45,477 bases of DNA, taken from assembly GCA_964598005.1 (NCBI GenBank), contig CAZRAL010000017.1, forward strand, positions 1 through 45,477, in the 5' to 3' direction. Below the pieces are notes generated by a model that was not told where the DNA came from, searched no databases, and saw nothing but the letters and a program-made list of their open reading frames with translations. This document shows, one piece after another, positions 34,228 through 42,821 of this stretch (position 1 is its first letter; each line of letters opens with the position of its first letter). The position numbers and the translations under genes are program-made. Source of the DNA: CAZRAL01 sp964598005 (GTDB lineage: Bacteria; Pseudomonadota; Gammaproteobacteria; Burkholderiales; Usitatibacteraceae).

Positions 34228-34677
34228 CTAATTTTTGCCGGTACTGCCGAACCCCCCGTCACCACGTGATGAAGAAGTGAATTGCGGCACGATATTAAAC
34301 GCGACCTGCAATACAGGAACCACGATCATCTGCGCGATACGTTCCATCGGCTGGATGACGAATTCGCTTGAGCCACGATTCCACACCGATACAAAAATTT
34401 GCCCCTGATAATCGGAATCAATTAATCCCATCAGATTGCCCAGCACAATGCCGTGTTTGTGTCCTAGCCCCGAGCGCGGCAGGATCAACGCGGCATACCC
34501 CGGGTCGGCCAGATGGATCGCCATGCCCGAAGGGACGAGCTGGGTATCGCCCGGCTTTAGTACCAGCGGCGTATCGATGCACGCACGCAGATCGAGTCCG
34601 GCTGAACCTGCAGTAGCATAGTGCGGCAACTGATCAGCCAGACGCGCGTCCAGAATACGTACATCGATTTTATGCAT
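34228..34677 (-). CDS. dut: dUTP diphosphatase
   Basis: A trimeric dUTPase of 149 residues that makes dUMP and keeps uracil out of DNA. All five motifs are visible: AGSAGLDLRA, PRSGLGHKHG, GLIDSDYQGQI, ERIAQMIVVP and RGDGGFGSTG. The start ATG overlaps the end of coaBC by 8 bases, the arrangement common in proteobacteria. Confidence 0.97.
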   Translation of the reverse strand: MHKIDVRILDARLADQLPHYATAGSAGLDLRACIDTPLVLKPGDTQLVPSGMAIHLADPGYAALILPRSGLGHKHGIVLGNLMGLIDSDYQGQIFVSVWNRGSSEFVIQPMERIAQMIVVPVLQVAFNIVPQFTSSSRGDGGFGSTGKN

Positions 34678-35938
34678 TTGTTTCCCGTTTTAAGGATGGC
34701 GGATTCAAATAGAGATGCGCAGCATGCATGACGATATGTTGTGCAACCGTTGTTTTTAATGCCTGTTTCACAGGATGATCGCCCTGGGCATCGATAATCG
34801 TGACCGCATTGTCATCAGCGCCGATGGCACTGGTCATATTGGCCACGATCATGGGAAGACGCTTGCTTTGGCGTTTTTTGCGTGCATATTCCAGCACATT
34901 GTTGCTTTCGGCGGCAAATCCCACGCAAAAGGGCGGCTTGGGCAAGGCGGCCACATAGGCCAGAATATCTTCGGTGGGTTTCAATTCCAGCATCAGGGAT
35001 GACACGGATTTTTTCATTTTATGTGGCTTGGGATCGACAGGGGTGTAATCCGCAACAGCCGCCACGGAAAAAAACAGATCGGTCGTGGCAATCTGCACCT
35101 TGACAGCGTTAAACATTTCCTGCGCCGAGCGGATAAAAATCGTCTGCACGCCATGCGGTGGAGCAAGCGCAGTTGGTCCGCTGATCAGCGTAACCCTGGC
35201 GCCAGCAACAAGCGCGGCCTGGGCGATGGCATAGCCCATTTTGCCCGAGCTGTAATTAGTGATGCCGCGTACTGCATCGATTGCTTCAAACGTAGGGCCA
35301 GCCGTAACCAGTACGTGTTTGCCTGCCAAAGTATGGGAGTGACCTAATCGCTGCTGAAGTACGGCAAACAATTCTGACGGTTCCAGCATGCGTCCTGCCC
35401 CGGTTTCGCCACACGCCTGATCGCCGCTCTCCGGGCCAAGAATTTGTACACCATCCTCTTGCAATTGGCGGATATTGCGTTGAGTGGCAGGGTTATTCCA
35501 CATTTCGCGGTTCATGGCCGGTGCAACCAACAACGGACATGCTGTAGCATTACGCGCGACGCAAACCGTGGTGAGCAGATCACTACACAAGCCATGCGCC
35601 AGCTTCGCCAGAAAATCTGCGCTGGCCGGCGCAACCAGAATCGCCGCTGCATCACGTGTCAGATCGATATGCGCCATGTTGTTGGCGAAACGCGCATCCC
35701 AGAGATCGGTATAAACGGTTCTGCCTGATAATGCTTGCAGAGTGACCGGTGTGATAAAGCGCTGCGCCGCATCGGTAAGAACGACATCGACTGCGATGGC
35801 GGATTTCACCAGCAGACGCGTCAATTCGGCGGATTTATATGCTGCGATACCCCCGGTAATGCCCAGCACGATGCGCACGTTTTTAGGGCAAAATGTTTCA
35901 GCGGATTGGATTTCAGTATTAGCAGTTTTTTCAGTCAT
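34670..35938 (-). CDS. coaBC: Bifunctional phosphopantothenoylcysteine decarboxylase / phosphopantothenate-cysteine ligase
   Basis: A 422-residue coenzyme A synthesis enzyme. The CoaC flavoprotein half begins VRIVLGITGGIAAYKSAELTR, and has the decarboxylase motif PAMNREMWNNPATQRN and the substrate flap ACGETGAGRM. The CoaB half has LVTAGPTFEAIDAVRGITNYSSGKMG and VAAVADYTP. The gene overlaps dut downstream and is divergent from radC across 30 bases. Confidence 0.97.
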   Translation of the reverse strand: MTEKTANTEIQSAETFCPKNVRIVLGITGGIAAYKSAELTRLLVKSAIAVDVVLTDAAQRFITPVTLQALSGRTVYTDLWDARFANNMAHIDLTRDAAAILVAPASADFLAKLAHGLCSDLLTTVCVARNATACPLLVAPAMNREMWNNPATQRNIRQLQEDGVQILGPESGDQACGETGAGRMLEPSELFAVLQQRLGHSHTLAGKHVLVTAGPTFEAIDAVRGITNYSSGKMGYAIAQAALVAGARVTLISGPTALAPPHGVQTIFIRSAQEMFNAVKVQIATTDLFFSVAAVADYTPVDPKPHKMKKSVSSLMLELKPTEDILAYVAALPKPPFCVGFAAESNNVLEYARKKRQSKRLPMIVANMTSAIGADDNAVTIIDAQGDHPVKQALKTTVAQHIVMHAAHLYLNPPSLKRETNA

Positions 35939-35968
35939 TTTGAAATCTTACAGGAAGCCTAGGAAAAA

Positions 35969-36643
35969 ATGCCCATTACCAATTGGCCCAGCCACGAACG
36001 GCCTCGCGAACGCTTACTTGCCCAAGGCGCGGCCGCTCTTTCCGACGCCGAATTGCTGGCAATTTTTTTACGCATGGGGGTGTCTGGAAAGTCAGCGGTG
36101 GACTTGGCGCGTGATCTCATTTCAACTTTCGGTTCGTTGAGCAGCCTGTTTAGCGCCTCGCAATCAACGTTGTGTGCTGTGCCGGGAATGGGCCCGGCTA
36201 AATATGTGCAACTGCAAGCGGTGCTGGAAATGGCGCGCCGCGCGCTGAACGAAGATATGAAATTAAGCGATATGCTGCAATCGCCCGCTGCCGTGCGTGA
36301 TTATCTGCGATTGACGCTTACCGCTTTGCCACACGAAGTTTTTATGGCTGTATTTCTAAATGCGCAAAACCGTGTGATCGTGGTCGAAGAGCTTTTCCGC
36401 GGCACGTTGACGCAAACCAGCGTCTATCCGCGCGAGGTGATCAAGCGCGCACTGGCCCACAACGCCGCTGCACTGATTGTGGCGCACAATCATCCCTCTG
36501 GCACGGCCGAGGCGAGCACTGCGGATCGCACCCTGACCCGCACCTTGAAGGAAGCGCTTGCGCTGGTAGATGTGCGGATGCTCGATCATTTTATCGTCGC
36601 GCCAGGTGCCAGCCTTTCCTTCGCGGAACAGGGGTTGCTTTAA
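35969..36643 (+). CDS. radC: RadC-family JAB1/MPN-domain protein
   Basis: A 224-residue protein. The N-terminal UPF0758 helix-hairpin-helix part includes RERLLAQGAAALSDAELLAIFLRMG and VPGMGPAKYVQLQA. The C-terminal JAMM metal site HNHPSGTAEASTADRTLT is intact. The biochemical role of RadC is unsettled. A ribosome site AGGA precedes the ATG by six bases. Its TAA stop is part of the TTAA boundary of a family-1 repeat end. Confidence 0.95.
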   Translation: MPITNWPSHERPRERLLAQGAAALSDAELLAIFLRMGVSGKSAVDLARDLISTFGSLSSLFSASQSTLCAVPGMGPAKYVQLQAVLEMARRALNEDMKLSDMLQSPAAVRDYLRLTLTALPHEVFMAVFLNAQNRVIVVEELFRGTLTQTSVYPREVIKRALAHNAAALIVAHNHPSGTAEASTADRTLTRTLKEALALVDVRMLDHFIVAPGASLSFAEQGLL

Positions 36644-36660
36644 GGAACCTCTGTTGAGTT
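36640..36660 (+). repeat. Single, diverged end of repeat family 1
   Basis: TTAA followed by GGAACCTCTG matches the family terminus exactly; after that the sequence departs (TTGAG instead of ATTAAG). No partner end is visible before repeat family 2, copy B. Confidence 0.55.
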
Positions 36661-36690
36661 TTAAGTAGGTTGACGTGGGCGAGGGTTGGT

Positions 36691-36829
36691 TAGACTTCTT
36701 TCGAAACTTACTGCGCTTGACATAACGGCGTTGCACGGTGGCTCAAAATCCTCATTTACTCCCTGGTAAACTCCGGTTTTTCGCCGCCATGCGCTTGTCT
36801 TCGCTCGCGGCCGTTTCGAAAGAAGTCTA
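36691..36829. mobile_element. Repeat family 2, copy B (MITE candidate, TA-flanked)
   Basis: A 139-bp element with perfect 17-bp ends: TAGACTTCTTTCGAAAC and GTTTCGAAAGAAGTCTA. The body is nearly identical to copy A at 23319-23463, with a few substitutions and small deletions. It sits in the 404-bp gap between radC and the TraB-like gene. The rest of the gap (36830-37047) shows no supported gene; a short minus-strand reading (MTATNSLQNPKVAAFK onwards) runs into the repeat and is not trusted. Confidence 0.85.
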
Positions 36830-37047
36830 TTGGCTGGAAGTCTGGTTTTCCGGCGATCAGGAAGATAGCGGTCTTGAAGGCTGCCACTTTAGGATTTTGT
36901 AGGCTGTTTGTGGCTGTCATGGCATGGTGAATATCTGCAGCCCATGGCACCTCCCGTGCAGTTTATGGGTAATCGTAAAACCCGGTTTTTATGTTATTGC
37001 CCAATTTTGTACACTCACGCAAGGATGGCTGTGCGATCCACACCCAA

Positions 37048-37884
37048 TCAGTCCTTGCCAAGACGCATATAAAGGGCGGCCAGATGGCGCATGCCAGCAA
37101 TGACCAGAACCCGACGATTTTCACTCATGGTTGAACGGATAACCTTTTCCATGTGATCGTCGCGAATCTGGTGCGTGTACTTGTCTATTTCCGCCAAACC
37201 CTCTTTTACGGTCCTATTACTTATCGGATCAGAAGCACTCCATGAATCGTAAGTACGCCAATCGCCGATATGGGGAAAACGAGCCTTGAAAACCTTATCC
37301 AGTTCATTACTATTGGAAGGCGGGCCAGCAAGCGCGGGGTTTGCGCCGAGATCGTCTTTCTCTAGAAAAGTATCCATTCTTTTATCGATTGAATGAGGCG
37401 TTTTTTGCCGCAAAAAGATAGGCACCATCCGTAGCGCGTAATAGAGCTTGATTTCTTCCACAGAATAGCGCTCAAGCAGTGATGCCACTTCCTGCTTAGG
37501 TTCAAGCTCAAGCGAGCGTGTGCTTGCCTTAATCTGGCTGGCGAGATACGTTGCGTATGCCATCTCGCCGCCTGATGTCACCGCTTCTTCGGCATTTGAG
37601 GCGATATCCCATTTGCCTCCTTCCACCAGCACGGTGGTTGGCTTGAAAGCATCGAATAGCCTTTTTACTTCGGCAATAGTGGCGCTTTTTGGGTCAAGGG
37701 TATGCGTTGTGCCAAGGAAAAGAAGTTTGTAGTTCTTTTCAGTGCGATGGAATACGCTGACATTGCTATCTTGGCTTGAATACATCGGACGAGGCGTTAT
37801 CCGCATTTGCCGAGCAAGTCGCCAGAGCAATGAGAGTGAAAATGAAAAACCGTATCCACTGGCCGTATATGAGTTGGGTCGCAA
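37048..37884 (-). CDS. TraB/GumN-like (Tiki-type) protein, probably frameshifted at its N-terminus
   Basis: The longest frame gives 278 residues. Residues from about 50 on read as a TraB/PrgY/GumN-type domain: LLFLGTTHTLDPKSATIAEV with the early G-x-x-H motif, then TVLVEGG, and near the end DDHMEKVIRSTMSENRRVLV with GMRHLAAL. Many family members are exported. The first ~40 residues in this frame look random, while the next frame, from an ATG at 37909, gives a good signal peptide (WIRFFIFTLIALATCSANA) and stops at 37766. A single-base shift around 37766-37800 would join them. The true start may be 37909 or, for a shortened product, 37785. A family-1 repeat end lies 18 bases upstream. Confidence 0.7.
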   Translation of the reverse strand: MRPNSYTASGYGFSFSLSLLWRLARQMRITPRPMYSSQDSNVSVFHRTEKNYKLLFLGTTHTLDPKSATIAEVKRLFDAFKPTTVLVEGGKWDIASNAEEAVTSGGEMAYATYLASQIKASTRSLELEPKQEVASLLERYSVEEIKLYYALRMVPIFLRQKTPHSIDKRMDTFLEKDDLGANPALAGPPSNSNELDKVFKARFPHIGDWRTYDSWSASDPISNRTVKEGLAEIDKYTHQIRDDHMEKVIRSTMSENRRVLVIAGMRHLAALYMRLGKD

Positions 37885-37926
37885 AGCTGGTTAATAAAAT
37901 AGCAGGCATTTTTATCCTCGATATGT

Positions 37927-37993
37927 TTAAGGAACCTCTGAATAAGTCCTCCATGAGCCGCGTTTTGACAAGAATAGTTCAGCTTCAAGGCAT
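37927..37993 (+). repeat. Single end of repeat family 1 upstream of kynB
   Basis: TTAA then GGAACCTCTGAATAAGTCC and the ATGAGCCGCGTTTTGACA block, continuing to AGCTTCAAGGCAT exactly as in the right end of copy a (inverted); it then breaks off at 37993. It lies between the divergent TraB-like and kynB genes and creates a false in-frame extension of kynB. Confidence 0.8.
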
Positions 37994-38060
37994 GCGACGC
38001 AGGTCGGCCGCGCCCATCGCAACTATCTTTGTTTTAGTCGCCGTCTGCGATAATAGCAAC

Positions 38061-38705
38061 ATGAATAATACACACATTTGGGATATTTCCCAGGCCATAC
38101 GGCCGGGGGTACCCGTATGGCCCGGCGATACGCAATATGTCGAAGAACGCACCTGGCAATGTTCAGCGGAGTGCCCGGTCAATGTGGCGCGGCTCACGCT
38201 TTCCACCCACACCGCGACTCATGCAGATGCGCCACTGCATTACGACGCAAACGGCCTGCCCATCGGCCAGGTCGACCTGAAACCTTATTTGGGGTTGTGC
38301 CGGGTGATCGATGTACGCCAAGCCGCGCGCGAACGCCGCACGGTAATGCCGGAGGATTTCATGGACAGGCTCGCGGCCATTCCGCCACGTGTGCTGTTTC
38401 GTACCTACGATCAGGCACCCCAAAACCAGTGGGATGCCTCGTTTACCGCCATCGCGCCCGCCAGTATTGCCCTGCTCGCGACACACGGCGTGATATTGGT
38501 CGGCACTGATACGCCGTCGCTCGATCCGCAGGAATCCAAAACGATGGAAGCGCATCTCATGATCAAAAAACACGGCATGGCAATTCTCGAAGGATTGGTG
38601 CTCGATGACATCGCGCCGGGCGATTATGAATTGATTGCCCTGCCGCTCAAGCTGGCGAATCTTGATGCCTCGCCGGTGCGCGCGGTGTTGCGGGAATTGC
38701 GCTGA
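38061..38705 (+). CDS. kynB: Kynurenine formamidase
   Basis: About 214 residues. The cyclase-like hydrolase fold begins NNTHIWDISQAIRPGVPVWPGD, and the metal-binding motif STHTATHADAPLHYD is complete. It hydrolyses N-formylkynurenine to kynurenine and formate. The frame stays open to 37776, but the upstream residues come from the family-1 repeat and the TraB-like region, so the ATG at 38061 is chosen; it has no strong ribosome site. Its TGA stop overlaps the kynU start (TGATG). Confidence 0.93.
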   Translation: MNNTHIWDISQAIRPGVPVWPGDTQYVEERTWQCSAECPVNVARLTLSTHTATHADAPLHYDANGLPIGQVDLKPYLGLCRVIDVRQAARERRTVMPEDFMDRLAAIPPRVLFRTYDQAPQNQWDASFTAIAPASIALLATHGVILVGTDTPSLDPQESKTMEAHLMIKKHGMAILEGLVLDDIAPGDYELIALPLKLANLDASPVRAVLRELR

Positions 38706-39970
38706 TGAATACAGTAAGTAATGCAACCCCTATTACGCGCGAAGATTGTGCCCTGCGTGACCAGCAAGACCCCTTGGCGGCTTTCCGCACTGAATTTGCC
38801 CTGCCCGAGGGGCTGATCTATCTCGATGGCAATTCGCTGGGGCCGCTGCCTGTCGCCACCCGCGAGCGGCTGGCAAAAATGGTTCAGGAAGAATGGGGGC
38901 AAGGACTGATACGCTCGTGGAATGCCTGCGACTGGGTGAACAGCCCGCAGCGCGTCGGCGCGAAGATCGCACGCCTGCTCGGTGCGGAGGCAGACGAAGT
39001 GATTGTCGCGGATTCCACCTCGATCAACGTTTTCAAATTATTGGCAGGTGCGCTGGCCTTGCCTGCTTCTGAAGGGCGCAGCGTTATTCTTTCCGAGCGC
39101 GGCAATTTCCCCACCGATCTTTACATGGCGCAGGGCCTCAACGAATGGTTGGGCGGGCGTTATCAACTAAAACTGGTCGAGGCGGGGCAACTCGCCGCTG
39201 CACTTGACCGTACGGTCGCCGTAGCGCTGGTCACGCAGGTGGATTACCGCAGCGGTTATCTGCACGATATGGCGGCGCTCAATCGCCAGGCGCGGGAAAT
39301 GGGTACGCGTATTGTGTGGGACCTCTCGCATAGCGCGGGGGCCTTGCCTGTCGCGCTCACGGCCAGCGGAGCGGAACTGGCGGTGGGTTGCGGCTACAAA
39401 TATTTGAATGGTGGGCCTGGCGCGCCGGCTTATTTGTACGTTGCGCGATCTTTGCAAGCAGCAATCAGGACTCCGCTTTCCGGCTGGTTTGGGCACGCTA
39501 AGCCCTTCGATTTTTCCACGGATTATGTCGCCGCACCGGGCATCGCGCGCATGCAATGCGGCACGCCTTCCATCCTGGCTATCGCAGCACTGGAGTGCGG
39601 TATCGATATGCTGAACCGGGTGGATATGCGCGATCTGCGTAAGAAATCGCTGGCGCTTTCCGATCTGTTTTGGCAGTTAGTCGAATTGCATTGCGGCAAA
39701 TTCGGTTTTTCCTGCGTGTCGCCGCGTGCGCACGCACAGCGCGGCAGCCAACTCTCTTTTGCGCACGAACATGCTTATGCCATCATGCAGGCGCTGATTG
39801 ACCGTGGTGTAGTAGGCGATTTTCGTCAACCCAATTTGTTACGGTTTGGCTTTGCGCCGCTCTACAATCGCTATGTCGATGTGTGGGATGCGGTCATGGT
39901 TTTGCGCGACGTGATGAGCACCAGTGCATGGCAGGCTGAAAAATATCGGGGCAAGAATGCCGTTACTTGA
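38705..39970 (+). CDS. kynU: Kynureninase
   Basis: A 421-residue PLP enzyme that cleaves kynurenine to anthranilate and alanine. Key blocks are YLDGNSLGPLP near the N-terminus, the acid in VALVTQVDYRSG, IVWDLSHSAGALPV, and the PLP-lysine segment GCGYKYLNGGPGAPAYLYV. The length is normal for the bacterial enzyme. It is translationally coupled to kynB. Tryptophan dioxygenase (kynA), the first step, is not in the window. Confidence 0.96.
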   Translation: MNTVSNATPITREDCALRDQQDPLAAFRTEFALPEGLIYLDGNSLGPLPVATRERLAKMVQEEWGQGLIRSWNACDWVNSPQRVGAKIARLLGAEADEVIVADSTSINVFKLLAGALALPASEGRSVILSERGNFPTDLYMAQGLNEWLGGRYQLKLVEAGQLAAALDRTVAVALVTQVDYRSGYLHDMAALNRQAREMGTRIVWDLSHSAGALPVALTASGAELAVGCGYKYLNGGPGAPAYLYVARSLQAAIRTPLSGWFGHAKPFDFSTDYVAAPGIARMQCGTPSILAIAALECGIDMLNRVDMRDLRKKSLALSDLFWQLVELHCGKFGFSCVSPRAHAQRGSQLSFAHEHAYAIMQALIDRGVVGDFRQPNLLRFGFAPLYNRYVDVWDAVMVLRDVMSTSAWQAEKYRGKNAVT

Positions 39971-40026
39971 TTTTCATTCTTTCCATGGGCAACCTGCGTG
40001 CCTTTTAATCGAGGATAACTTCATAA

Positions 40027-40428
40027 ATGAACAATCCATACACTCCTCCATCCGTCGTGGAAAAATCGTCCAGGCAACCTGGTTTTTCGTTTTGGCTTGT
40101 TGCTGTCGGAACTACCATTTTCGCTTTTGGTTTGGGCTTTATCGGTTCATATGTAGTGCCTGCGTTTAAGGAACTCTTCATAAACATGCACGATCACAAT
40201 CTCCCAACACTCACCAGCTTGCTTATTGAAGGTCGTCTTTTGTTGTGGCTTCCATTTATCGCTACTGTTGGAATCTGGCTATTCTGGTACAAATCGCCTT
40301 CTCGCCATAAATTTCGTGCCCGTATCACAGCCGCTTTTCTTTTGCTCGGAGCGGGCTGTGCGTGCATACTTGTTGGTGCAATATGGGTACTCTATTTACC
40401 ATTATTTCCATTCGGGGTTGCACAATAA
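40027..40428 (+). CDS. Small hypothetical membrane protein
   Basis: A 133-residue protein with three hydrophobic segments at about 20-45, 65-85 and 100-125 (FWLVAVGTTIFAFGLGFIG and ITAAFLLLGAGCACILVGA among them). The N-terminus is polar (NNPYTPPSVVEKSS). The family is not recognised. It lies between kynU and nadA on the same strand, with a GAGG about 12 bases before the ATG. Confidence 0.7.
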   Translation: MNNPYTPPSVVEKSSRQPGFSFWLVAVGTTIFAFGLGFIGSYVVPAFKELFINMHDHNLPTLTSLLIEGRLLLWLPFIATVGIWLFWYKSPSRHKFRARITAAFLLLGAGCACILVGAIWVLYLPLFPFGVAQ

Positions 40429-40496
40429 TTTCACCGCGCCTAGCCCTTTGATCAGCCCTGAACTGTGCAGGGTGCTTATGAGAGTTTTCTGAAACC

Positions 40497-41615
40497 ATGA
40501 ATATCGCCCCTATCCGCGTTGAATATGAGCACCCGGGACTTTCCACTCAGTTCGCCTGGGCCAAGGTCGCACGCGACCCCTCGCTTGCTGAACGCGCCGC
40601 GTTAAAAATGCATATCAAAAAAATGCTGACCGAACAAAATGCCGTGATGGTGGCGCACTATTACGTCCACCCCGATCTTCAAGATCTGGCTGAAGAAACC
40701 GGCGGCTGTGTATCGGATTCGCTGGAAATGGCGCGCTTCGGCCATGCTCATCCCGCACAAACGATTGTGGTCTGCGGCGTGCGTTTCATGGGCGAAACGG
40801 CAAAAATCCTTAATCCGGAAAAGCGCGTGTTAATGCCCGAACTGGAAGCAGAATGTTCGCTCGATCTGGGCTGCCCTCCTGATGAATTCACTGCATTCTG
40901 CGATGCCCATCCCGATCGCACGGTAGTGGTGTACGCCAATACCAGCGCGGCGGTAAAGGCACGTGCCGACTGGATGGTGACCAGCTCGATCGGTTTGAAA
41001 ATCGTCGAACATCTGCACCGGCAAGGGCAAAAAATTCTTTGGGCGCCAGATAAACATCTGGGCCGTTATATTCAGGAACAAACCGGGGCCGATATGCTGC
41101 TGTGGCAAGGCTCATGCATCGTTCACGACGAATTCAGAGCTCTCGAACTGGAAGCGTTGAAAAAAGCGCACCCGCAAGCCAAGGTGCTGGTTCACCCTGA
41201 ATCACCAGCGGCAGTGGTGGCGTTGGCCGATGTGGTCGGCTCCACCACGCAGATCATCAAAGCCGCACAAACGCTGGAGGCCCGCGAATTTATCGTGGCG
41301 ACCGACAAGGGCATTTTTCACAAAATTCGCGCAATGGCGCCGGGCAAAACGATCATCGAAGCGCCAACGGCTGGTAACTCCGCAACATGCAAAAGCTGCG
41401 CACACTGCCCGTGGATGGCCATGAACGGGCTTGCCAACCTTGCCGAAGTTCTGGAAACCGGCAAAAACGAAATTCACATTGATCCCGAAATCGGCCGCCG
41501 CGCCAGGCGATCCATTCAACGCATGCTGGATTTTGCCAAAACGGTCGATCTGACGGCGGTGCCTGTTCATGGAACGCTGGATGCGAAGACGCATGCGGGG
41601 TTGGGGCCGGCTTGA
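40497..41615 (+). CDS. nadA: Quinolinate synthase
   Basis: A 372-residue [4Fe-4S] enzyme that condenses iminoaspartate and dihydroxyacetone phosphate to quinolinate in NAD synthesis. The blocks are AHYYVHPDLQDLAEETGGCVSDSLEMARF, VCGVRFMGETAKIL and VVYANTSAAVKARADW. HPESPAAVVALADVVGSTTQI and the cluster-ligating CKSCAHCPWMAMN follow. nadB and nadC are not nearby. Confidence 0.96.
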   Translation: MNIAPIRVEYEHPGLSTQFAWAKVARDPSLAERAALKMHIKKMLTEQNAVMVAHYYVHPDLQDLAEETGGCVSDSLEMARFGHAHPAQTIVVCGVRFMGETAKILNPEKRVLMPELEAECSLDLGCPPDEFTAFCDAHPDRTVVVYANTSAAVKARADWMVTSSIGLKIVEHLHRQGQKILWAPDKHLGRYIQEQTGADMLLWQGSCIVHDEFRALELEALKKAHPQAKVLVHPESPAAVVALADVVGSTTQIIKAAQTLEAREFIVATDKGIFHKIRAMAPGKTIIEAPTAGNSATCKSCAHCPWMAMNGLANLAEVLETGKNEIHIDPEIGRRARRSIQRMLDFAKTVDLTAVPVHGTLDAKTHAGLGPA

Positions 41616-41636
41616 GCAACTGCCAATATAAAATTT

Positions 41637-42455
41637 ATGGTGAATCCAAAAAATATTTTTGATGCCGCAAGCGCTGGCGATGTCAATACAGTGCGAACCT
41701 GTCTGGCAGATGGTACTCATCCGGCTACGGTTGACGAGAACGGACTTAATGCTTTACATCATGCTGCAATAGGAACCAATACTGCTAAAACAGCCGATAT
41801 GCTTCAAGTTATGCAATTGCTTATTGAGGCCGGTAGTCCCCTAGAAGCCACCACGAATGACGGACGTACTGCCCTTTATCTGGCGGCAGAGTTTTCACCA
41901 ACTATTGAGCCTATTCAACTTTTGCTTGATGCTGGAGCAAATGCAGATGTGTATAGCGCATTCGGAAATCATGTCGTGGTAAACGCAATGTCACCAGAAG
42001 TACAAAAGCTGCTTTCGCAAATTACGGGCAAACCCGTTCCTATACCTCAACCCTATCGCAAATCCGTCAAAATCAATGCAACTGAATGGCGCAAAATTAA
42101 AGTGCGGATAGATAATGTATTTGATGCATTATCAAAATCCGGGCTAATTGCAGCGCAGGATGTGGGCCAAATTCAGGACGATGGGTATTCTGATTGTCTA
42201 GAAATATTCCATGAACGTGGCGGAGTAAACGCAGGCTTATTGGGATTTTGTTTTTATACTCGGGAAGACCTCAACCGTGCGAAACGAACTAGCCAGCTTG
42301 CAATAGCTTTTTGGGGCGCACCCGAAGGAAATTCAGAAGATATGAAACGGGTAGGAGGCATGATTGTCGAGGCATTCCAAAGTAACGGTTTTACTGTAGA
42401 TTGGGATGGCTCAGAATCGAAACGAATTAGTGTGTATCTCCAAGACGGACTATAA
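41637..42455 (+). CDS. Ankyrin-repeat protein with C-terminal DUF6891-like domain
   Basis: A 272-residue protein without a signal peptide. Ankyrin repeats cover about residues 3-125 (AASAGDVNTVRTCLADGTHP; NGLNALHHAA; DGRTALYLAAEF; IQLLLDAGANADVYS). The second half (about 145-272) resembles a DUF6891-type domain, with GYSDCLEIFHERGGVNAG, LLGFCFYTREDLNRA, LAIAFWGAPEG and VDWDGSESKRISVYLQ. The role is unknown; ankyrin repeats imply a protein partner. Codon use is AT-richer than in the neighbouring nadA. Confidence 0.8.
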   Translation: MVNPKNIFDAASAGDVNTVRTCLADGTHPATVDENGLNALHHAAIGTNTAKTADMLQVMQLLIEAGSPLEATTNDGRTALYLAAEFSPTIEPIQLLLDAGANADVYSAFGNHVVVNAMSPEVQKLLSQITGKPVPIPQPYRKSVKINATEWRKIKVRIDNVFDALSKSGLIAAQDVGQIQDDGYSDCLEIFHERGGVNAGLLGFCFYTREDLNRAKRTSQLAIAFWGAPEGNSEDMKRVGGMIVEAFQSNGFTVDWDGSESKRISVYLQDGL

Positions 42456-42512
42456 ACTTATTAAAGATTTTTCATACTATTGCAATCACATATTTTGCGC
42501 AATTTGAATTTT

Positions 42513-42821
42513 ATGGCCCCTGTTTTGCAAACCAGAGAAGATGCGATTCAGTGGCTGCGCAGCAAGGGACTTTATGCACATGCCCGCGATCGGGTGCTGG
42601 GGCAAACTATTTGTGTAGCATCGGAAAAAATTCAAAAGTCACCAGATGATATCGCTGTGTTCCGCTACATGGTCTGTATATATCCTGATGGTAAGCAGTG
42701 GTGCGTAATTGACTTTTCTGCGCAGCTTGCAGGCGAAGAATGCAAATATGATTCTTTAAAGGTGGCGGCACAAAAAGCCGTCGATATTCTTTCCAATAAA
42801 CATCGCTCAAGCCAAGATTAG
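42513..42821 (+). CDS. Hypothetical protein
   Basis: About 102 residues; soluble, not recognised. It begins MAPVLQTREDAIQWLRSKGL and contains a strand pattern FRYMVCIYPDGKQWCVIDF, like small conserved proteins of toxin-immunity or regulatory type, but no function can be assigned. The frame is open back to a TTG at 42480. The ATG at 42513 is the conventional start. It follows the ankyrin gene on the same strand and shares its AT-rich character. Confidence 0.6.
   Translation: MAPVLQTREDAIQWLRSKGLYAHARDRVLGQTICVASEKIQKSPDDIAVFRYMVCIYPDGKQWCVIDFSAQLAGEECKYDSLKVAAQKAVDILSNKHRSSQD

Noticed and set aside
36756..36950. 64-residue minus-strand ORF beside repeat family 2, copy B
   Set aside because: Half of it is the repeat itself; no ribosome site and no known family.
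37021..37070. GCAAGGA/TCCTTGC inverted pair at the end of the TraB-like gene as a terminator
   Set aside because: Long loop and no T-run after the stem.
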